Assembly: GCF_021729145.1 (NCBI RefSeq) | Contig: NZ_JAJSLW010000007.1 | Span: forward strand, 13,067 to 77,066 | Source: Membranihabitans maritimus | GTDB taxonomy: Bacteria; Bacteroidota; Bacteroidia; Chitinophagales; Saprospiraceae | Reading direction: 5' to 3' | Length of the DNA stretch: 64,000 nucleotides | Shown here: positions 45,134 to 54,756 of the stretch, one piece after another | How positions within the stretch are numbered: position 1 is the first letter of the stretch | How the letters are laid out: each line of letters starts with the position of its first letter | Notes under the pieces: model-generated | The model's database searches: none | Seen by the model: only the letters and a program-made list of their open reading frames with translations | Told to the model about the DNA's origin: nothing | Made by a program: the position numbers and the translations under genes

Positions 45134-46216
45134 ATGAGTAAAGAAATTAAAATTGGTATATTGACAATCGTAGGTCTCGGATTGTTGATTTGGGGGTACA
45201 ATTTTTTGAAAGGAGAAAATATATTTAAAAGCCAAACTACGTATTACGTTAAATACGATAATATCCAAAACCTTGAGGTTTCTTCCCCTGTCTATATAAA
45301 TGGATATCAGGTAGGCAATGTTCAAACTATCGAAATTGACCCTGCGAACCTACAAAATATCATAGTTGGACTGGAAGTAGACCCCAAGGTAAAGCTCCCC
45401 CAAAACACGGTGGCTCAATTGTACTCTGATGGAGTTATGGGCGATATGGCTATCCGTCTGGAATACACTGGGGTATGTGATGCTGATTGTATCACCAACG
45501 GTAGTTTTTTGAAAGCAGAAAAACTGAGCTTTATTAATTCTTTCTTCAGGCCGAATGAGTTGGATGAATACATGATTGCTCTCAAGCAAGGTGTAGGTGG
45601 TGTTCTCGATACGGTAAATAATTTAATGTCCTCTGAAGAGTACAAAGATTCTGAATTGGGTAAAGTAACCATGAATATTAAAAATACCATTTCGAATCTG
45701 GAGAGTGCTACCAATCATCTCAACACCATGATAATGATGAATTCAAAGGCAATGAATCAAATGATATCCAACCTCAATGAAATAACCGGTGGAATCGCTA
45801 CCAATCAGGAAAGTCTCAATAAGACTATCCAAAACATAGAATCCATTACTTCCCAGGTAGCTGGATCGGCACTGGACAGTACCATTTCATCAACCAATAA
45901 AACCATTGCTAATTTAGGTGAAACAAGCGAACAGATTACTCTTTCTCTCTCCCGTTTTGACCAAACTACAGAAAAATTAAACAGTATACTGGATAATATA
46001 AAAGAAGGGAATGGGACTATGGGACGCCTCATTAAAAACGATTCTCTTTACTCAGAATTAAATTCTACCATGAGAAACCTGGATTTGTTGCTCCAGGACT
46101 TCCGACTCAATCCCAAAAGATATGTCAATGTCAGTGTATTTGGGAAAAAACAAAAAGAGTACACCCTTCCTGAAGATGATCCGGCTAGTCAACAGGGTAG
46201 CAGTGATAGGAATTAA
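45134..46216 (+). CDS. mlaD: MlaD/MCE-domain lipid-transport protein
   Basis: MlaD proteins are membrane-anchored, bind phospholipid and form hexameric rings in the periplasm. The 360-residue protein starts with one inner-membrane helix (IGILTIVGLGLLIWGYNFL), then a single MCE domain (about residues 36-115: YYVKYDNIQNLEVSSPVYINGYQVG) and a long helical/coiled-coil tail rich in Asn, Ser and Thr (about 160-335), which may build a tunnel or needle as in long MCE proteins. No mlaE/mlaF gene is adjacent in this window. Confidence 0.92.
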   Translation: MSKEIKIGILTIVGLGLLIWGYNFLKGENIFKSQTTYYVKYDNIQNLEVSSPVYINGYQVGNVQTIEIDPANLQNIIVGLEVDPKVKLPQNTVAQLYSDGVMGDMAIRLEYTGVCDADCITNGSFLKAEKLSFINSFFRPNELDEYMIALKQGVGGVLDTVNNLMSSEEYKDSELGKVTMNIKNTISNLESATNHLNTMIMMNSKAMNQMISNLNEITGGIATNQESLNKTIQNIESITSQVAGSALDSTISSTNKTIANLGETSEQITLSLSRFDQTTEKLNSILDNIKEGNGTMGRLIKNDSLYSELNSTMRNLDLLLQDFRLNPKRYVNVSVFGKKQKEYTLPEDDPASQQGSSDRN

Positions 46217-46293
46217 TATTTTAATAACAATCACTTAACAAGCTAATAATTTGCCTTTTACATATTTGTACTTATATACAAGTATTCAAATAT

Positions 46294-47133
46294 ATGTATA
46301 AAAGGAAACCCGAAATCGTTGTACTTTCAGATATCCATCTCGGAACATACGGATGTCATGCACGTGAACTTCAAAATTACCTGGAAAGTATTGAACCAGA
46401 AACTTTAATACTCAATGGTGACATTATTGACTTTTGGTCACTGAAAAAAAGTACCTTTCCGCAATCACACATTAGGATATTAGACACTCTTATTCAAATG
46501 GCATATGAAGGGACAAAAATTTACTATATAACCGGGAACCACGATGATGTACTTCGACAATTGTCAAGCTTTTCGATGGGGAACATTAACCTCCGGGACA
46601 AATTAATCCTAAATGTAGATCAAAAAAAGTATTGGATTTTCCATGGAGATGTATTTGACACTTCCATTACCATAACACCACTTCTTGCTAAAATTGGAGG
46701 AATAAGCTATGATTGGCTAATCAAATTCAATAGATTGGTTAATAAATGGCGCCTTAAAATGGGAAAAGGGCGTATTTCCCTATCAAAATCTGTAAAATCC
46801 GGAGTGAAAAGAGCCATTACATTTATCAATGATTTTGAAAAAATCATTATCAGCAAGGCCATACAGCAAGGATATCATTATGTCATCTGCGGGCACATCC
46901 ATCACCCTGTTATCAAAAACATTTCTACCTCCAAAGGAAAAACCATTTATATGAATGCAGGTGACTGGGTAGAAAATTTAACATCCCTGGAATACTTCGA
47001 TGGTGAATGGACTATTTATGAATACGACGACCTTGATTTTCAAATTAAAAATCCAAAACTGGATATAAAATCTCATAAGTCTATTCTTAGAAATAACAAA
47101 CCTTCAGAAATAAAAAATATAATCAATCTATAA
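46294..47133 (+). CDS. Metallophosphoesterase, LpxH-like (UDP-2,3-diacylglucosamine diphosphatase)
   Basis: The calcineurin-type core is complete: VVLSDIHLG, LNGDIIDFW, ITGNHDD, FHGDVFD and CGHIHHPVI with the metal-binding Asp/His/Asn. These spacings fit the LpxH branch, which makes lipid X for lipid A, and the surrounding genes are envelope genes. At 279 residues it is longer than E. coli LpxH because of a helical insert (about residues 140-185, basic), as in the Bacteroidota members. The exact substrate is inferred. Confidence 0.85.
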   Translation: MYKRKPEIVVLSDIHLGTYGCHARELQNYLESIEPETLILNGDIIDFWSLKKSTFPQSHIRILDTLIQMAYEGTKIYYITGNHDDVLRQLSSFSMGNINLRDKLILNVDQKKYWIFHGDVFDTSITITPLLAKIGGISYDWLIKFNRLVNKWRLKMGKGRISLSKSVKSGVKRAITFINDFEKIIISKAIQQGYHYVICGHIHHPVIKNISTSKGKTIYMNAGDWVENLTSLEYFDGEWTIYEYDDLDFQIKNPKLDIKSHKSILRNNKPSEIKNIINL

Positions 47134-47167
47134 GATCATCTTTTCAACCATTTCCATATATAATCGG

Positions 47168-47203
47168 TGAGACTATCTTACATGAAGGTAGTCTCATTTT
47201 TTT
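47168..47203. terminator. Terminator after the LpxH-like gene
   Basis: 12-bp stem TGAGACTATCTT (47168-47179) with AAGGTAGTCTCA (47185-47196), including one T-G pair, five-base loop, then seven Ts. The M28 peptidase gene converges on it and ends at 47202. Confidence 0.92.
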
Positions 47204-48818
47204 ATTTGGCAAATTCTGATGTGGGCTTCCATTCAGGTGTTACTGCTCCCGAAGCAATCTTCCAACCAATATTATAGTACAATTGCGCATCCAATACTAT
47301 TCCCCCAAAATCCATAGAATCAGAATACTCATCAGAAGGTTGATGGTATCGACCGGATGTATAGGAGTCCATCTTCTCTTTTGCATAATCTACCCCCTTA
47401 TCCCTGTGTTCATAAGCTCCTTTTGCATAGAAAGCCGGGATACCGACTTTTGCAAAGTTAAAATGATCACTCCTGAAAAAATATCCTTTTTCTGGTTCCT
47501 GGTCCGGTATCACATAACGATTTTGACCTTTCGCTTCCTCTTCAGCAATTTCATCAAATGTAGCATGTCCATAACCTATCATTGTAATATCTTTCATGGG
47601 ACCAATGGGTTCCAGTGCATCCAGATTGAGATTTGCCACGGTAGAAGAAGGTGGATACAGAGGGTTTTCCGCATAATATTGCGAGCCTAACAATCCTTGT
47701 TCCTCTGCGGTCACAAATAAAAATATTATTGATCTTTGTGGAGTAAAATTATTTTTCTGGTAAGTCCTTGCAATTTCCATTAATGTCGCAGTCCCCGTTG
47801 CATTATCTACCGCACCATTGTAAATACTGTCTCCATCTACTGGAGTACTGATCCCAAAATGATCCCAGTGAGCTGAATAAATGATATTTTCCCGGTCAGA
47901 CGTCCCTGGAATTTTAGCAACCACATTTCTGCTCTCATTATATTTCATTGTATTTTTAACAGCCACTGATGCCTGAGCTTCCAGGGCAATGGGTTGGAAC
48001 CCAGGTTTTGCTGCCGATTTAAAAACTTCTGAAAAATTTAAGCCCGAATATTCAAATAATTCCCGAGCAGCATCAAAAGACAACCATCCCTGAACCGCAC
48101 ATTTATCAGCTCCTTTATTTTCCGACTGCAATCCCTGTTGAGAGCCAGCCCATGAATTTCTCACGACAAACCAGGGATATCCGGCCATATTAGTTTCGTG
48201 AACGATAAATACTCCCGCTGCTCCCTGCCGTGCAGCTTCTTCGTACTTGTAAGTCCATCGTCCGTAATACGTCATGGTATTACCTTTGAAAAAAGCAGAA
48301 TCATTACTACTCAACCCCGGATCATTAACCAAAACTATTATGGTTTTCCCCTCCAGGTCCAATCCTTCAAAATCATTCCAATTATATTCAGGTGCATTAA
48401 TACCATAACCACAAAATACCAAGTCACTGTTTTCAAGCCCCACTTCATTCACCTCTCGCTGAGAATATGCTACAAAATCGTTACCGAGTTGCAAATCCAT
48501 ATCCCCTTTCTTGGTTTGGATATTCATTTTTTGATCGGGCTCTCCGGTAATATCGACTAGTGGTACATCCTGGGTAAAACTATTACCATTTCCTGGACTC
48601 AGTCCAAATTCCTTCATTTTATTAACCAGGTAGTTAACTGTAATCTCTTCCCCTTCTGTAAAAGGCATCCTTCCCATAAACTCATCAGAAGACAACATTT
48701 TGGTATACTGTCGCAAAGAATCTTCAGAAATATGTCCACTGGGTGCATCAGGTTCATGAGAAGTAGAACACGAACTGAGTATAATCCCCGATAAGACCAA
48801 AACAATATATATTCTCAT
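47202..48818 (-). CDS. M28 family zinc aminopeptidase, lipoprotein
   Basis: I choose the ATG at 48816-48818, since the longer frame starts at TTG; it gives a lipoprotein signal with lipobox LSSC near residue 17. A PA-type insert (about residues 130-245) is followed by the M28 core with metal ligands in SAHWDHFG, GAVDNATGTA, FVTAEEQGLLGS, NLDALEP and FRSDHFNF. It should release N-terminal amino acids from peptides at the cell surface or in the periplasm. It appears to be a single-gene unit. Confidence 0.92.
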   Translation of the reverse strand: MRIYIVLVLSGIILSSCSTSHEPDAPSGHISEDSLRQYTKMLSSDEFMGRMPFTEGEEITVNYLVNKMKEFGLSPGNGNSFTQDVPLVDITGEPDQKMNIQTKKGDMDLQLGNDFVAYSQREVNEVGLENSDLVFCGYGINAPEYNWNDFEGLDLEGKTIIVLVNDPGLSSNDSAFFKGNTMTYYGRWTYKYEEAARQGAAGVFIVHETNMAGYPWFVVRNSWAGSQQGLQSENKGADKCAVQGWLSFDAARELFEYSGLNFSEVFKSAAKPGFQPIALEAQASVAVKNTMKYNESRNVVAKIPGTSDRENIIYSAHWDHFGISTPVDGDSIYNGAVDNATGTATLMEIARTYQKNNFTPQRSIIFLFVTAEEQGLLGSQYYAENPLYPPSSTVANLNLDALEPIGPMKDITMIGYGHATFDEIAEEEAKGQNRYVIPDQEPEKGYFFRSDHFNFAKVGIPAFYAKGAYEHRDKGVDYAKEKMDSYTSGRYHQPSDEYSDSMDFGGIVLDAQLYYNIGWKIASGAVTPEWKPTSEFAK

Positions 48819-48947
48819 AGTCAAAGCTTACATTCTAAAAACATATCGCAAAAGATGAAATTACAATAAATTAATATAAATACCCCATAATAGTATTCCG
48901 GACTTACTTTCATGTACACCTCTCCTCTAAATACCACCTTATCATTA

Positions 48948-48978
48948 TTGAGTAATTATTATTTCATGTGTATTTTTG
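48948..48978 (+). promoter_or_regulatory. Bacteroidota-type promoter of mnmE
   Basis: TTG at 48948-48950, a 20-base spacer and a perfect TATTTTTG at 48971-48978, 23 bases before the start codon of mnmE. Confidence 0.7.
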
Positions 48979-49001
48979 CACTGAATTTTTAAATGTGCTA
49001 A

Positions 49002-50387
49002 ATGAATTTTGATAATCAGGATACAATTGTGGCAATAGCCACACCTCAAGGAGAAGGCGCACTTGGGATCATTAGACTAAGTGGAAGAGAGGCAATTTCA
49101 ATTGCTAACAAAATTTTTAAAAATAAAAATCTTCAAAATGTAAATTCACATACCTTACACTACGGGTGTTTTACAGACCTTTCGGGAGAAATTATTGATG
49201 AAGGGGTGGTTAGTGTATTTAGGGCACCAAACTCTTATACCGGGGAGGAAGTCATAGAATTAAGTTGTCATGGTTCTTCCTACATTCTGCAAAAAGTGCT
49301 GGAAGTATGTATCCAATACGGTGCAAGAATGGCGAAGGCCGGGGAGTTTACGCTTAGGGCCTTTCTCAACGGTAAAATGGATCTTACCCAGGCAGAGGCC
49401 GTTGCAGATTTAATTGCATCCGAATCAAAAGGCGCACACGATTTAGCTATCAAGCAAATGCGTGGTGGATTCTCCCAGGAAATTGCAAGACTTAGGGAAC
49501 AATTAATTCATTTTGCCAGTTTGATTGAACTGGAATTGGATTTTTCCGAAGAGGATGTAGAATTTGCTGACCGGGATGATCTCAAAGATCTCATCCGCAA
49601 AATATTGGTGTTTATCCGGGGATTAAAAGAGTCTTTTCAACTGGGGAATGTTATGAAAAACGGGATTGCCACGGCAATAGTAGGTAGACCCAATGCCGGT
49701 AAATCTACTTTGTTAAATGCTATTCTCAAGGAAGATAGGGCAATTGTCAGTGATATAGAAGGCACTACCCGTGATACCATCGAGTCCTATATTAATATTG
49801 ACCGGGTGAGGTTCCGTCTCATCGATACAGCCGGAATTAGAGATGCCAGGGATGTAATTGAAAAAATTGGAGTAGAACGAACTATGAAAGAGCTGACAAG
49901 CTCAGCACTCATTATTTACATGTTTGATATCAATAAACTTTCACCTGAAGAAGTCTGGGAAGATCTCAAAAAATTTGACTTAATAGATAAGAATATTATC
50001 GTCGTGGCGAATAAAATGGATACAAATCCATATGCAAAACCGTCAGCCTATTATTCTCCACAAATTGACACGGACAATTTTGTAACACTGTCTGCCATTA
50101 ACGAAATGAATATTCCCCATCTAAAGGACACGATGGTCCGTAAGGCAGTAAAATCATCTTCTTTGGAATCCGATGTCATCGTATCTAATTCCCGTCATTT
50201 TGAAGCTTTAGTCACTGCCGAACACCATCTTAGCCAGGCGCTTAGCAATTTACAATCCGGTATTACCGGAGATTTTGTAGCTATGGATATCCGGCATACA
50301 TTGATTGCCCTAGGTGAAATCACTGGAGAAGTGTCTACAGATGACTTATTAGATCGGATTTTCAGGGATTTCTGTATCGGAAAGTAA
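49002..50387 (+). CDS. mnmE: tRNA uridine-5-carboxymethylaminomethyl modification GTPase
   Basis: With MnmG, MnmE modifies wobble uridine 34 of several tRNAs. The N-terminal folate-binding domain starts DTIVAIATPQGEGALGIIRLSG; the G domain lies inside the helical domain with G1 GRPNAGKST near residue 228, G2 GTTRDT, G3 DTAG and G4 NKMD; the C-terminus ends in the essential CIGK. At 461 residues it is full length. It has its own promoter. A GNAT gene follows after 68 bases. Confidence 0.97.
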   Translation: MNFDNQDTIVAIATPQGEGALGIIRLSGREAISIANKIFKNKNLQNVNSHTLHYGCFTDLSGEIIDEGVVSVFRAPNSYTGEEVIELSCHGSSYILQKVLEVCIQYGARMAKAGEFTLRAFLNGKMDLTQAEAVADLIASESKGAHDLAIKQMRGGFSQEIARLREQLIHFASLIELELDFSEEDVEFADRDDLKDLIRKILVFIRGLKESFQLGNVMKNGIATAIVGRPNAGKSTLLNAILKEDRAIVSDIEGTTRDTIESYINIDRVRFRLIDTAGIRDARDVIEKIGVERTMKELTSSALIIYMFDINKLSPEEVWEDLKKFDLIDKNIIVVANKMDTNPYAKPSAYYSPQIDTDNFVTLSAINEMNIPHLKDTMVRKAVKSSSLESDVIVSNSRHFEALVTAEHHLSQALSNLQSGITGDFVAMDIRHTLIALGEITGEVSTDDLLDRIFRDFCIGK

Positions 50388-50455
50388 CTTATCATCAAAA
50401 AAGTAAAATCATGCCTCATAGAAATGCGTAAAATGAATTTTCAAAATGAAATCAC

Positions 50456-51025
50456 ATGGACTTTAATGCTATAACCAATACGCCCACTACATCAATTAAC
50501 CACCTTCGTGGAATATTGCAATTACAACAAAAGAATCTAGCCCAAAATATAACTCCCCAAGAAAAAGAAGAACAAGGCTTTGTTACTGTAGTACATACGA
50601 TCGAACAACTGAAAAAATTTGTTCAGCATGCCCCACAGTTTGTTGCTATCCATCAACGGGAAGTGGTGGGTTATATATTATCCATGACCAGCAACTCCAA
50701 AAAAGATATTCCGGTACTCGTTTCAATGTTCGAAACATTAGAAAAAATACAATATGAAGAAATTATTTTAGCCAAATATCGATACATTGTATGCGGTCAG
50801 GCATGTGTTGCAAAATACTACCGTGGCCAAGGACTGTTGAAAAGACTATATTATTGCATGCGGGATGAATGGAAAGGACTATATGATCTTTGTATTACCG
50901 AAATTGAGGCTGGTAATGTCCGTTCATTAAAGGCGCATAAAAATCTGGGATTTAAAAGAATTCACACCTATACCGACGATAAAAATACCTGGCATATCGT
51001 AGTATGGGATTGGCGAAATACTTAA
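50456..51025 (+). CDS. GNAT family acetyltransferase
   Basis: The 189-residue protein has the C-terminal half of the GNAT fold in clear form: the acetyl-CoA loop YYRGQGLLKRLYYCM near residue 122 and NVRSLKAHKNLGFKRIHTY near 160. The N-terminal 40 residues are less typical. The acceptor is unknown. It lies downstream of mnmE on the same strand and converges with the molybdenum hydroxylase operon. Confidence 0.85.
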   Translation: MDFNAITNTPTTSINHLRGILQLQQKNLAQNITPQEKEEQGFVTVVHTIEQLKKFVQHAPQFVAIHQREVVGYILSMTSNSKKDIPVLVSMFETLEKIQYEEIILAKYRYIVCGQACVAKYYRGQGLLKRLYYCMRDEWKGLYDLCITEIEAGNVRSLKAHKNLGFKRIHTYTDDKNTWHIVVWDWRNT

Positions 51026-51033
51026 TCCCCATA

Positions 51034-53202
51034 TTACATACTTTGGTCCAGTACTTCCTTTACTTTTTCTGCCGTAAATGGCATATGCCGCAATGGCTTC
51101 CCTGTCAATTTCAAAAATGCATTCGCAATTGCACCTCCTACAATCGGGGTACTCGCCTCCCCAACCCCTGCCGGTTCTTCAGCCGAAGGCATGATAAAAC
51201 ATTCTATACTCTCTGGTGCCTCCGAAATTCGCAGTAAGCGGTAGTCATGAAAATTGGATTGTTGTACCTGCCCACTTTTAAAGGTTATACTTTCATGCAA
51301 AACATTACTCAATCCAAAATTTATTCCTCCTTCCAATTGGGCAATTGCATTATTTGGTTGTACCACCAGGCCGGCATCCATAACAACCCAAAACCTGTGT
51401 ACTTTGATCCGCCCTGTCGATGAATCAAGGGATATTTCACCTACTGCAGCAGTCAACGCTCCACTCCTTTCTGCAAAAGCTATTCCTTTGGCGCGGCCAT
51501 TACTAGAATTATTTCCCCAATCAGCCATTTCAGCAACTTTGTCCAAAACAGCCAATTCTCTTGGACTTTTATGCATTAGTTTTCTTCTTAACAAATAAGG
51601 ATCCTCTTTTTGGGCGTAGGCAATTTCATCCAAAAAAGACTCAATTGCAAATTTATTAGGACCATGTCCTACTGATCTCCAATGCTTTGTACGAACTCCG
51701 TGGTCAATACTCCGGACCTCAATTAGCTGAGTGGGAATATCATAATAAGAAATTTCAGCACCTGAAGCCAAAAGCCCTCCACCGGTTCCGGCAATAATAT
51801 GCTTCCAACCCATGATATTTCCATTACCTCCTATTGCCGCTTCCATTCGTTGTAAACTAATCGGCCGAAAAGCACCATATCCCACATCATCTTCGCGCGT
51901 CCAGATAAATTTTAGTGGTTTACGAATGTGATTAGCTAAAATGGTGGCTTCTTCCACATAATCAGACATTGACCTTCTTCCAAAACCGCCGCCCAAATAA
52001 CATACGTGGTAATTTACATCGTAAAAGTCTATACCCAATACATTCGCAATTGTCCGTCGTGCATTATCAGGGGATTGAGACCCCACCCATGCCTCAGCTC
52101 TTTTCCCATCCGGAGATACGGATATTACAGCATTTAATGGTTCCATCTGCGCATGATAGGCAAAATCGTTCTTGTACTCACAAACCATCGCCTCAGTTGC
52201 TGTTTCAAATGCCCGGAGGACATTACCTTTACTTGAAATCGAACGTCCTTTTTGATCTGATTTTGCTAAACGTTCATATTCCTGGTAAGCAAGGATACTA
52301 TCATAATCAGACGATTCAGCATCAGACCAACTTATGTCCAACCGGGCCTTTGCTTTTAATGCAGTTTCAGTAGAATCGGCTACCACTCCCACCCCATAAT
52401 CCATTACCAATACATCGACTACTCCGTGACCTTTTAAAACTTCTTCCTTATTATTCAGCACCGGACGTCCTTTGTTTACAGGTGCACGTTGCATTACCCC
52501 ATATAACATTTCAGGTAAAAAGATATCCATTGCATATTGGGCTTCACCCGTTACTTTCCCCGGGATATCATACCTGGGAATATCCTTACCAATTAAAGTA
52601 AAATCCTCGTTGTCCTTAAGTGGAACTTTAATATTATCGAGATTTGTAGGTAAAGCGATTTTACCAGACAATTCACCAAATGTTATGGTCTTTCCTGAAT
52701 CGGAATGGATGGCTTTAGACATTTCTGTACTTACCCGACCTGTAGGAACCCCCCATATTCTTGAAGCACTATATCTCAATACATAGTTAGCACGGGCTCC
52801 AGCCTCTCTCAAGGCATTAAAATACCCCCGGACGGTACGCGATCCAACCGTCATCATAGGTCCTCCCAATTGACCACCCCATTGAAGACCGTAATTTTCG
52901 GGATCTACCGGACTGGATTCAATAATAACATCTTTCCAATCCACATTCATTTCTTCAGCTATTAACACTGCACATGCTGTCATTGAACCCTGCCCCATTT
53001 CAGCAGATGGATTGTATATCCTTACACGTCCATCCGGAGCCAAATGCACCCAAATAGATAATTCTTTACCCTTTTTCTGATCATTATTTTTGTCCCCAAT
53101 ATTGGGGACAACTACACCAGTAGCCAATATAAAAGTAAAACCTGCAGCCCTGCCCAAAAAAGATCTTCGTGAAATACGACTATTTGAATTTGGATTATTC
53201 AT
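51034..53202 (-). CDS. Molybdenum hydroxylase large subunit (xanthine dehydrogenase family, IorB-like)
   Basis: A 722-residue molybdopterin-binding subunit with a twin-arginine signal (SRRSFLGRAAGFTFILATG), so it works in the periplasm. The molybdopterin-cytosine-dinucleotide domains are recognisable by AEMGQGSMTACAVLIAEEM, VCYLGGGFGRRSMSDYVEEA and the final EPAGVGEASTPIVGGAIANA with the catalytic-type Glu. The size and layout match isoquinoline 1-oxidoreductase/aldehyde-oxidase type enzymes. It follows its iron-sulfur subunit with an 8-base overlap. No cytochrome subunit or XdhC-type maturation gene is visible. Confidence 0.92.
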   Translation of the reverse strand: MNNPNSNSRISRRSFLGRAAGFTFILATGVVVPNIGDKNNDQKKGKELSIWVHLAPDGRVRIYNPSAEMGQGSMTACAVLIAEEMNVDWKDVIIESSPVDPENYGLQWGGQLGGPMMTVGSRTVRGYFNALREAGARANYVLRYSASRIWGVPTGRVSTEMSKAIHSDSGKTITFGELSGKIALPTNLDNIKVPLKDNEDFTLIGKDIPRYDIPGKVTGEAQYAMDIFLPEMLYGVMQRAPVNKGRPVLNNKEEVLKGHGVVDVLVMDYGVGVVADSTETALKAKARLDISWSDAESSDYDSILAYQEYERLAKSDQKGRSISSKGNVLRAFETATEAMVCEYKNDFAYHAQMEPLNAVISVSPDGKRAEAWVGSQSPDNARRTIANVLGIDFYDVNYHVCYLGGGFGRRSMSDYVEEATILANHIRKPLKFIWTREDDVGYGAFRPISLQRMEAAIGGNGNIMGWKHIIAGTGGGLLASGAEISYYDIPTQLIEVRSIDHGVRTKHWRSVGHGPNKFAIESFLDEIAYAQKEDPYLLRRKLMHKSPRELAVLDKVAEMADWGNNSSNGRAKGIAFAERSGALTAAVGEISLDSSTGRIKVHRFWVVMDAGLVVQPNNAIAQLEGGINFGLSNVLHESITFKSGQVQQSNFHDYRLLRISEAPESIECFIMPSAEEPAGVGEASTPIVGGAIANAFLKLTGKPLRHMPFTAEKVKEVLDQSM

Positions 53203-53659
53203 CTTCCATTATTTTTGAAGCTGTTTGAATGGCCGTGACAATTCGGGTATACGCACCGCACCTGCACAATACACCGTCCATATGACTACAAATTTCCTCT
53301 CGGCTTGGGTTTTTATTTACTTCTAGTAATGCGGCAGCCTGCATAATTTGCCCGGATTGGCAATAACCGCATTGCGGCACTTGTTCTTCAATCCAGGCTT
53401 TTTGAACCGGGTGTAATTCTCCATTACTCAACCCCTCAATAGTTAGAACCTCTTTATCCTTTAATGATGAAACCGGGACTACACATGATCTTACCGGATT
53501 ACCATCGAGATGGACTGTGCAAGCACCACATTGGGCTAACCCACAACTATATTTCGTCCCCGTTAATTTTAATTGGTCGCGCAGAAGCCACAAAAGTTTT
53601 GAATCTGCATCGGCGTCCACTTCAATATGCCTTCCATTTAAAATAAAAGTAGTTCTCAT
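53195..53659 (-). CDS. [2Fe-2S] small subunit of molybdenum hydroxylase (IorA-like)
   Basis: The 154-residue protein carries two 2Fe-2S clusters: the plant-ferredoxin type at YSCGLAQCGACTVHLDG (about residues 38-54) with a fourth Cys at RSCVVP, and the second type at CGYCQSGQIM and CRCGAY (about residues 97-137). It passes electrons from the molybdenum subunit to an external acceptor. No signal peptide, so it should be exported with the Tat-directed large subunit. First gene of the pair. Confidence 0.95.
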   Translation of the reverse strand: MRTTFILNGRHIEVDADADSKLLWLLRDQLKLTGTKYSCGLAQCGACTVHLDGNPVRSCVVPVSSLKDKEVLTIEGLSNGELHPVQKAWIEEQVPQCGYCQSGQIMQAAALLEVNKNPSREEICSHMDGVLCRCGAYTRIVTAIQTASKIMEDE

Positions 53660-54049
53660 AACCAGATTGAATTAAATCCATTAGAAATACGATTGCAATT
53701 AAATATAATAAAACAGAATGACACTATCACCCTAAATTATTAAAAATCAGATATTTATTACAATCCTTAATAAGGGTATTATCAGGACTGTTTCTAATCT
53801 TAGGAAAAGAAAGGATAAAAAAATCACCATTAAAAATCCAATTAAACTCTCTATACGTATGTATTGAAATTGACGGTATATTTCATTAGTCAATAACTTG
53901 ATTTGTTTTATTTAATCTTAGAAAAGATTTCCATTCTTAATTTATTTAGGGTTACAAATTAGATTGGATTCCGGGGTGCAAAACACCCCGGATTTTTCAT
54001 TAGATTCTGGGATTTAGCATATATTTACGCCATCAATACCGTCGTAATT
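53660..54049. other. Intergenic stretch with an orphan terminator
   Basis: 390 very A/T-rich bases between the divergent molybdenum hydroxylase and DUF3817 genes. It must contain both promoters. It holds a strong plus-strand terminator at 53970-53997 with no recognised plus-strand gene before it. Two similar AATCTTAG-type short hairpins (near 53796 and 53916) were also seen. No tRNA or known RNA family is apparent. Confidence 0.55.
53970..53997 (+). terminator. Rho-independent terminator without an upstream gene
   Basis: 9-bp stem TCCGGGGTG (53970-53978) with CACCCCGGA (53984-53992), five-base loop CAAAA, followed by TTTTT. The T-run faces the plus strand. It lies 53 bases before the DUF3817 start codon, so it could end a small RNA or act as an attenuator. 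Confidence 0.85.
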
Positions 54050-54352
54050 ATGATAAATACTCACATTGGCAGGCTTAGAATTTTAGGATTCCTGGAGGGT
54101 TCTTCTCTACTAGTTTTATTATTTATTGCAATGCCTCTAAAATACATTTGGGATAATCCTGTTCTTGTCGAAATAATAGGTATGATACACGGGCTCTTAT
54201 TCCTGCTTTTTATTTGTTACACTATATTTATTGCAATAGAGCGTAAATGGAAATTTTTTTCAAAAACGTTTAAAATATTAGTTTCTTCATTTATTCCGTT
54301 TGGGACTTTTTATATTGACCATACTATTCTCAAAAAAGAAATGGCGAAGTAA
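54050..54352 (+). CDS. DUF3817 family integral-membrane protein
   Basis: A 100-residue protein of three hydrophobic helices. LRILGFLEGSSLLVLLFIAMPLK, GMIHGLLFLLF and the closing PFGTFYIDHTILKKE match the DUF3817 family, whose function is unknown. The conserved acidic and histidine residues (LEG, MIHG) lie at helix ends. It has a hairpin terminator in its leader. Confidence 0.88.
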   Translation: MINTHIGRLRILGFLEGSSLLVLLFIAMPLKYIWDNPVLVEIIGMIHGLLFLLFICYTIFIAIERKWKFFSKTFKILVSSFIPFGTFYIDHTILKKEMAK

Positions 54353-54756
54353 TTCTAATTTACCTATTTTCTGCTTTTGCTAATTGATAAAATCAATAAT
54401 AACTTCAAATTTTACATTTGGTTTTCATAACCATCAATTCCGGTTCATACTAATTACTTTATTCTATAAGGTTGCTAGTTAACTAACAATTACAATTATT
54501 GAAATATTAATCTATATATTATTATTTTTCAGCAAAATACACATATATTTTTTTTATCAATGAACACCACACACCTCAGATCTAAGACCATATATTATAA
54601 GATCTTTTTACACACAAAACCACCCGTTAGAAAATAAAATGAAAGCAATAATTTACACACATATAAGATATTAAAAATTATTTTTAACAAAATATTTAAA
54701 ATATTATTCTAGATAAACTTGTTTTATAGATATCACTTAATCAAAAACACTTAACT
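54353..54756. other. Gene-poor stretch before the DUF1328 gene
   Basis: 404 bases, extremely A/T-rich. It contains only tiny frames (one of 25 codons starting near 54560). A 6-bp AGATCT hairpin followed by five Ts (about 54578-54611) might be a weak terminator. Confidence 0.5.

Noticed and set aside
51969-52373. 134-residue plus-strand frame opposite the molybdenum hydroxylase gene
   Set aside because: The minus-strand gene carries conserved molybdopterin motifs across this stretch; the plus frame is a shadow.
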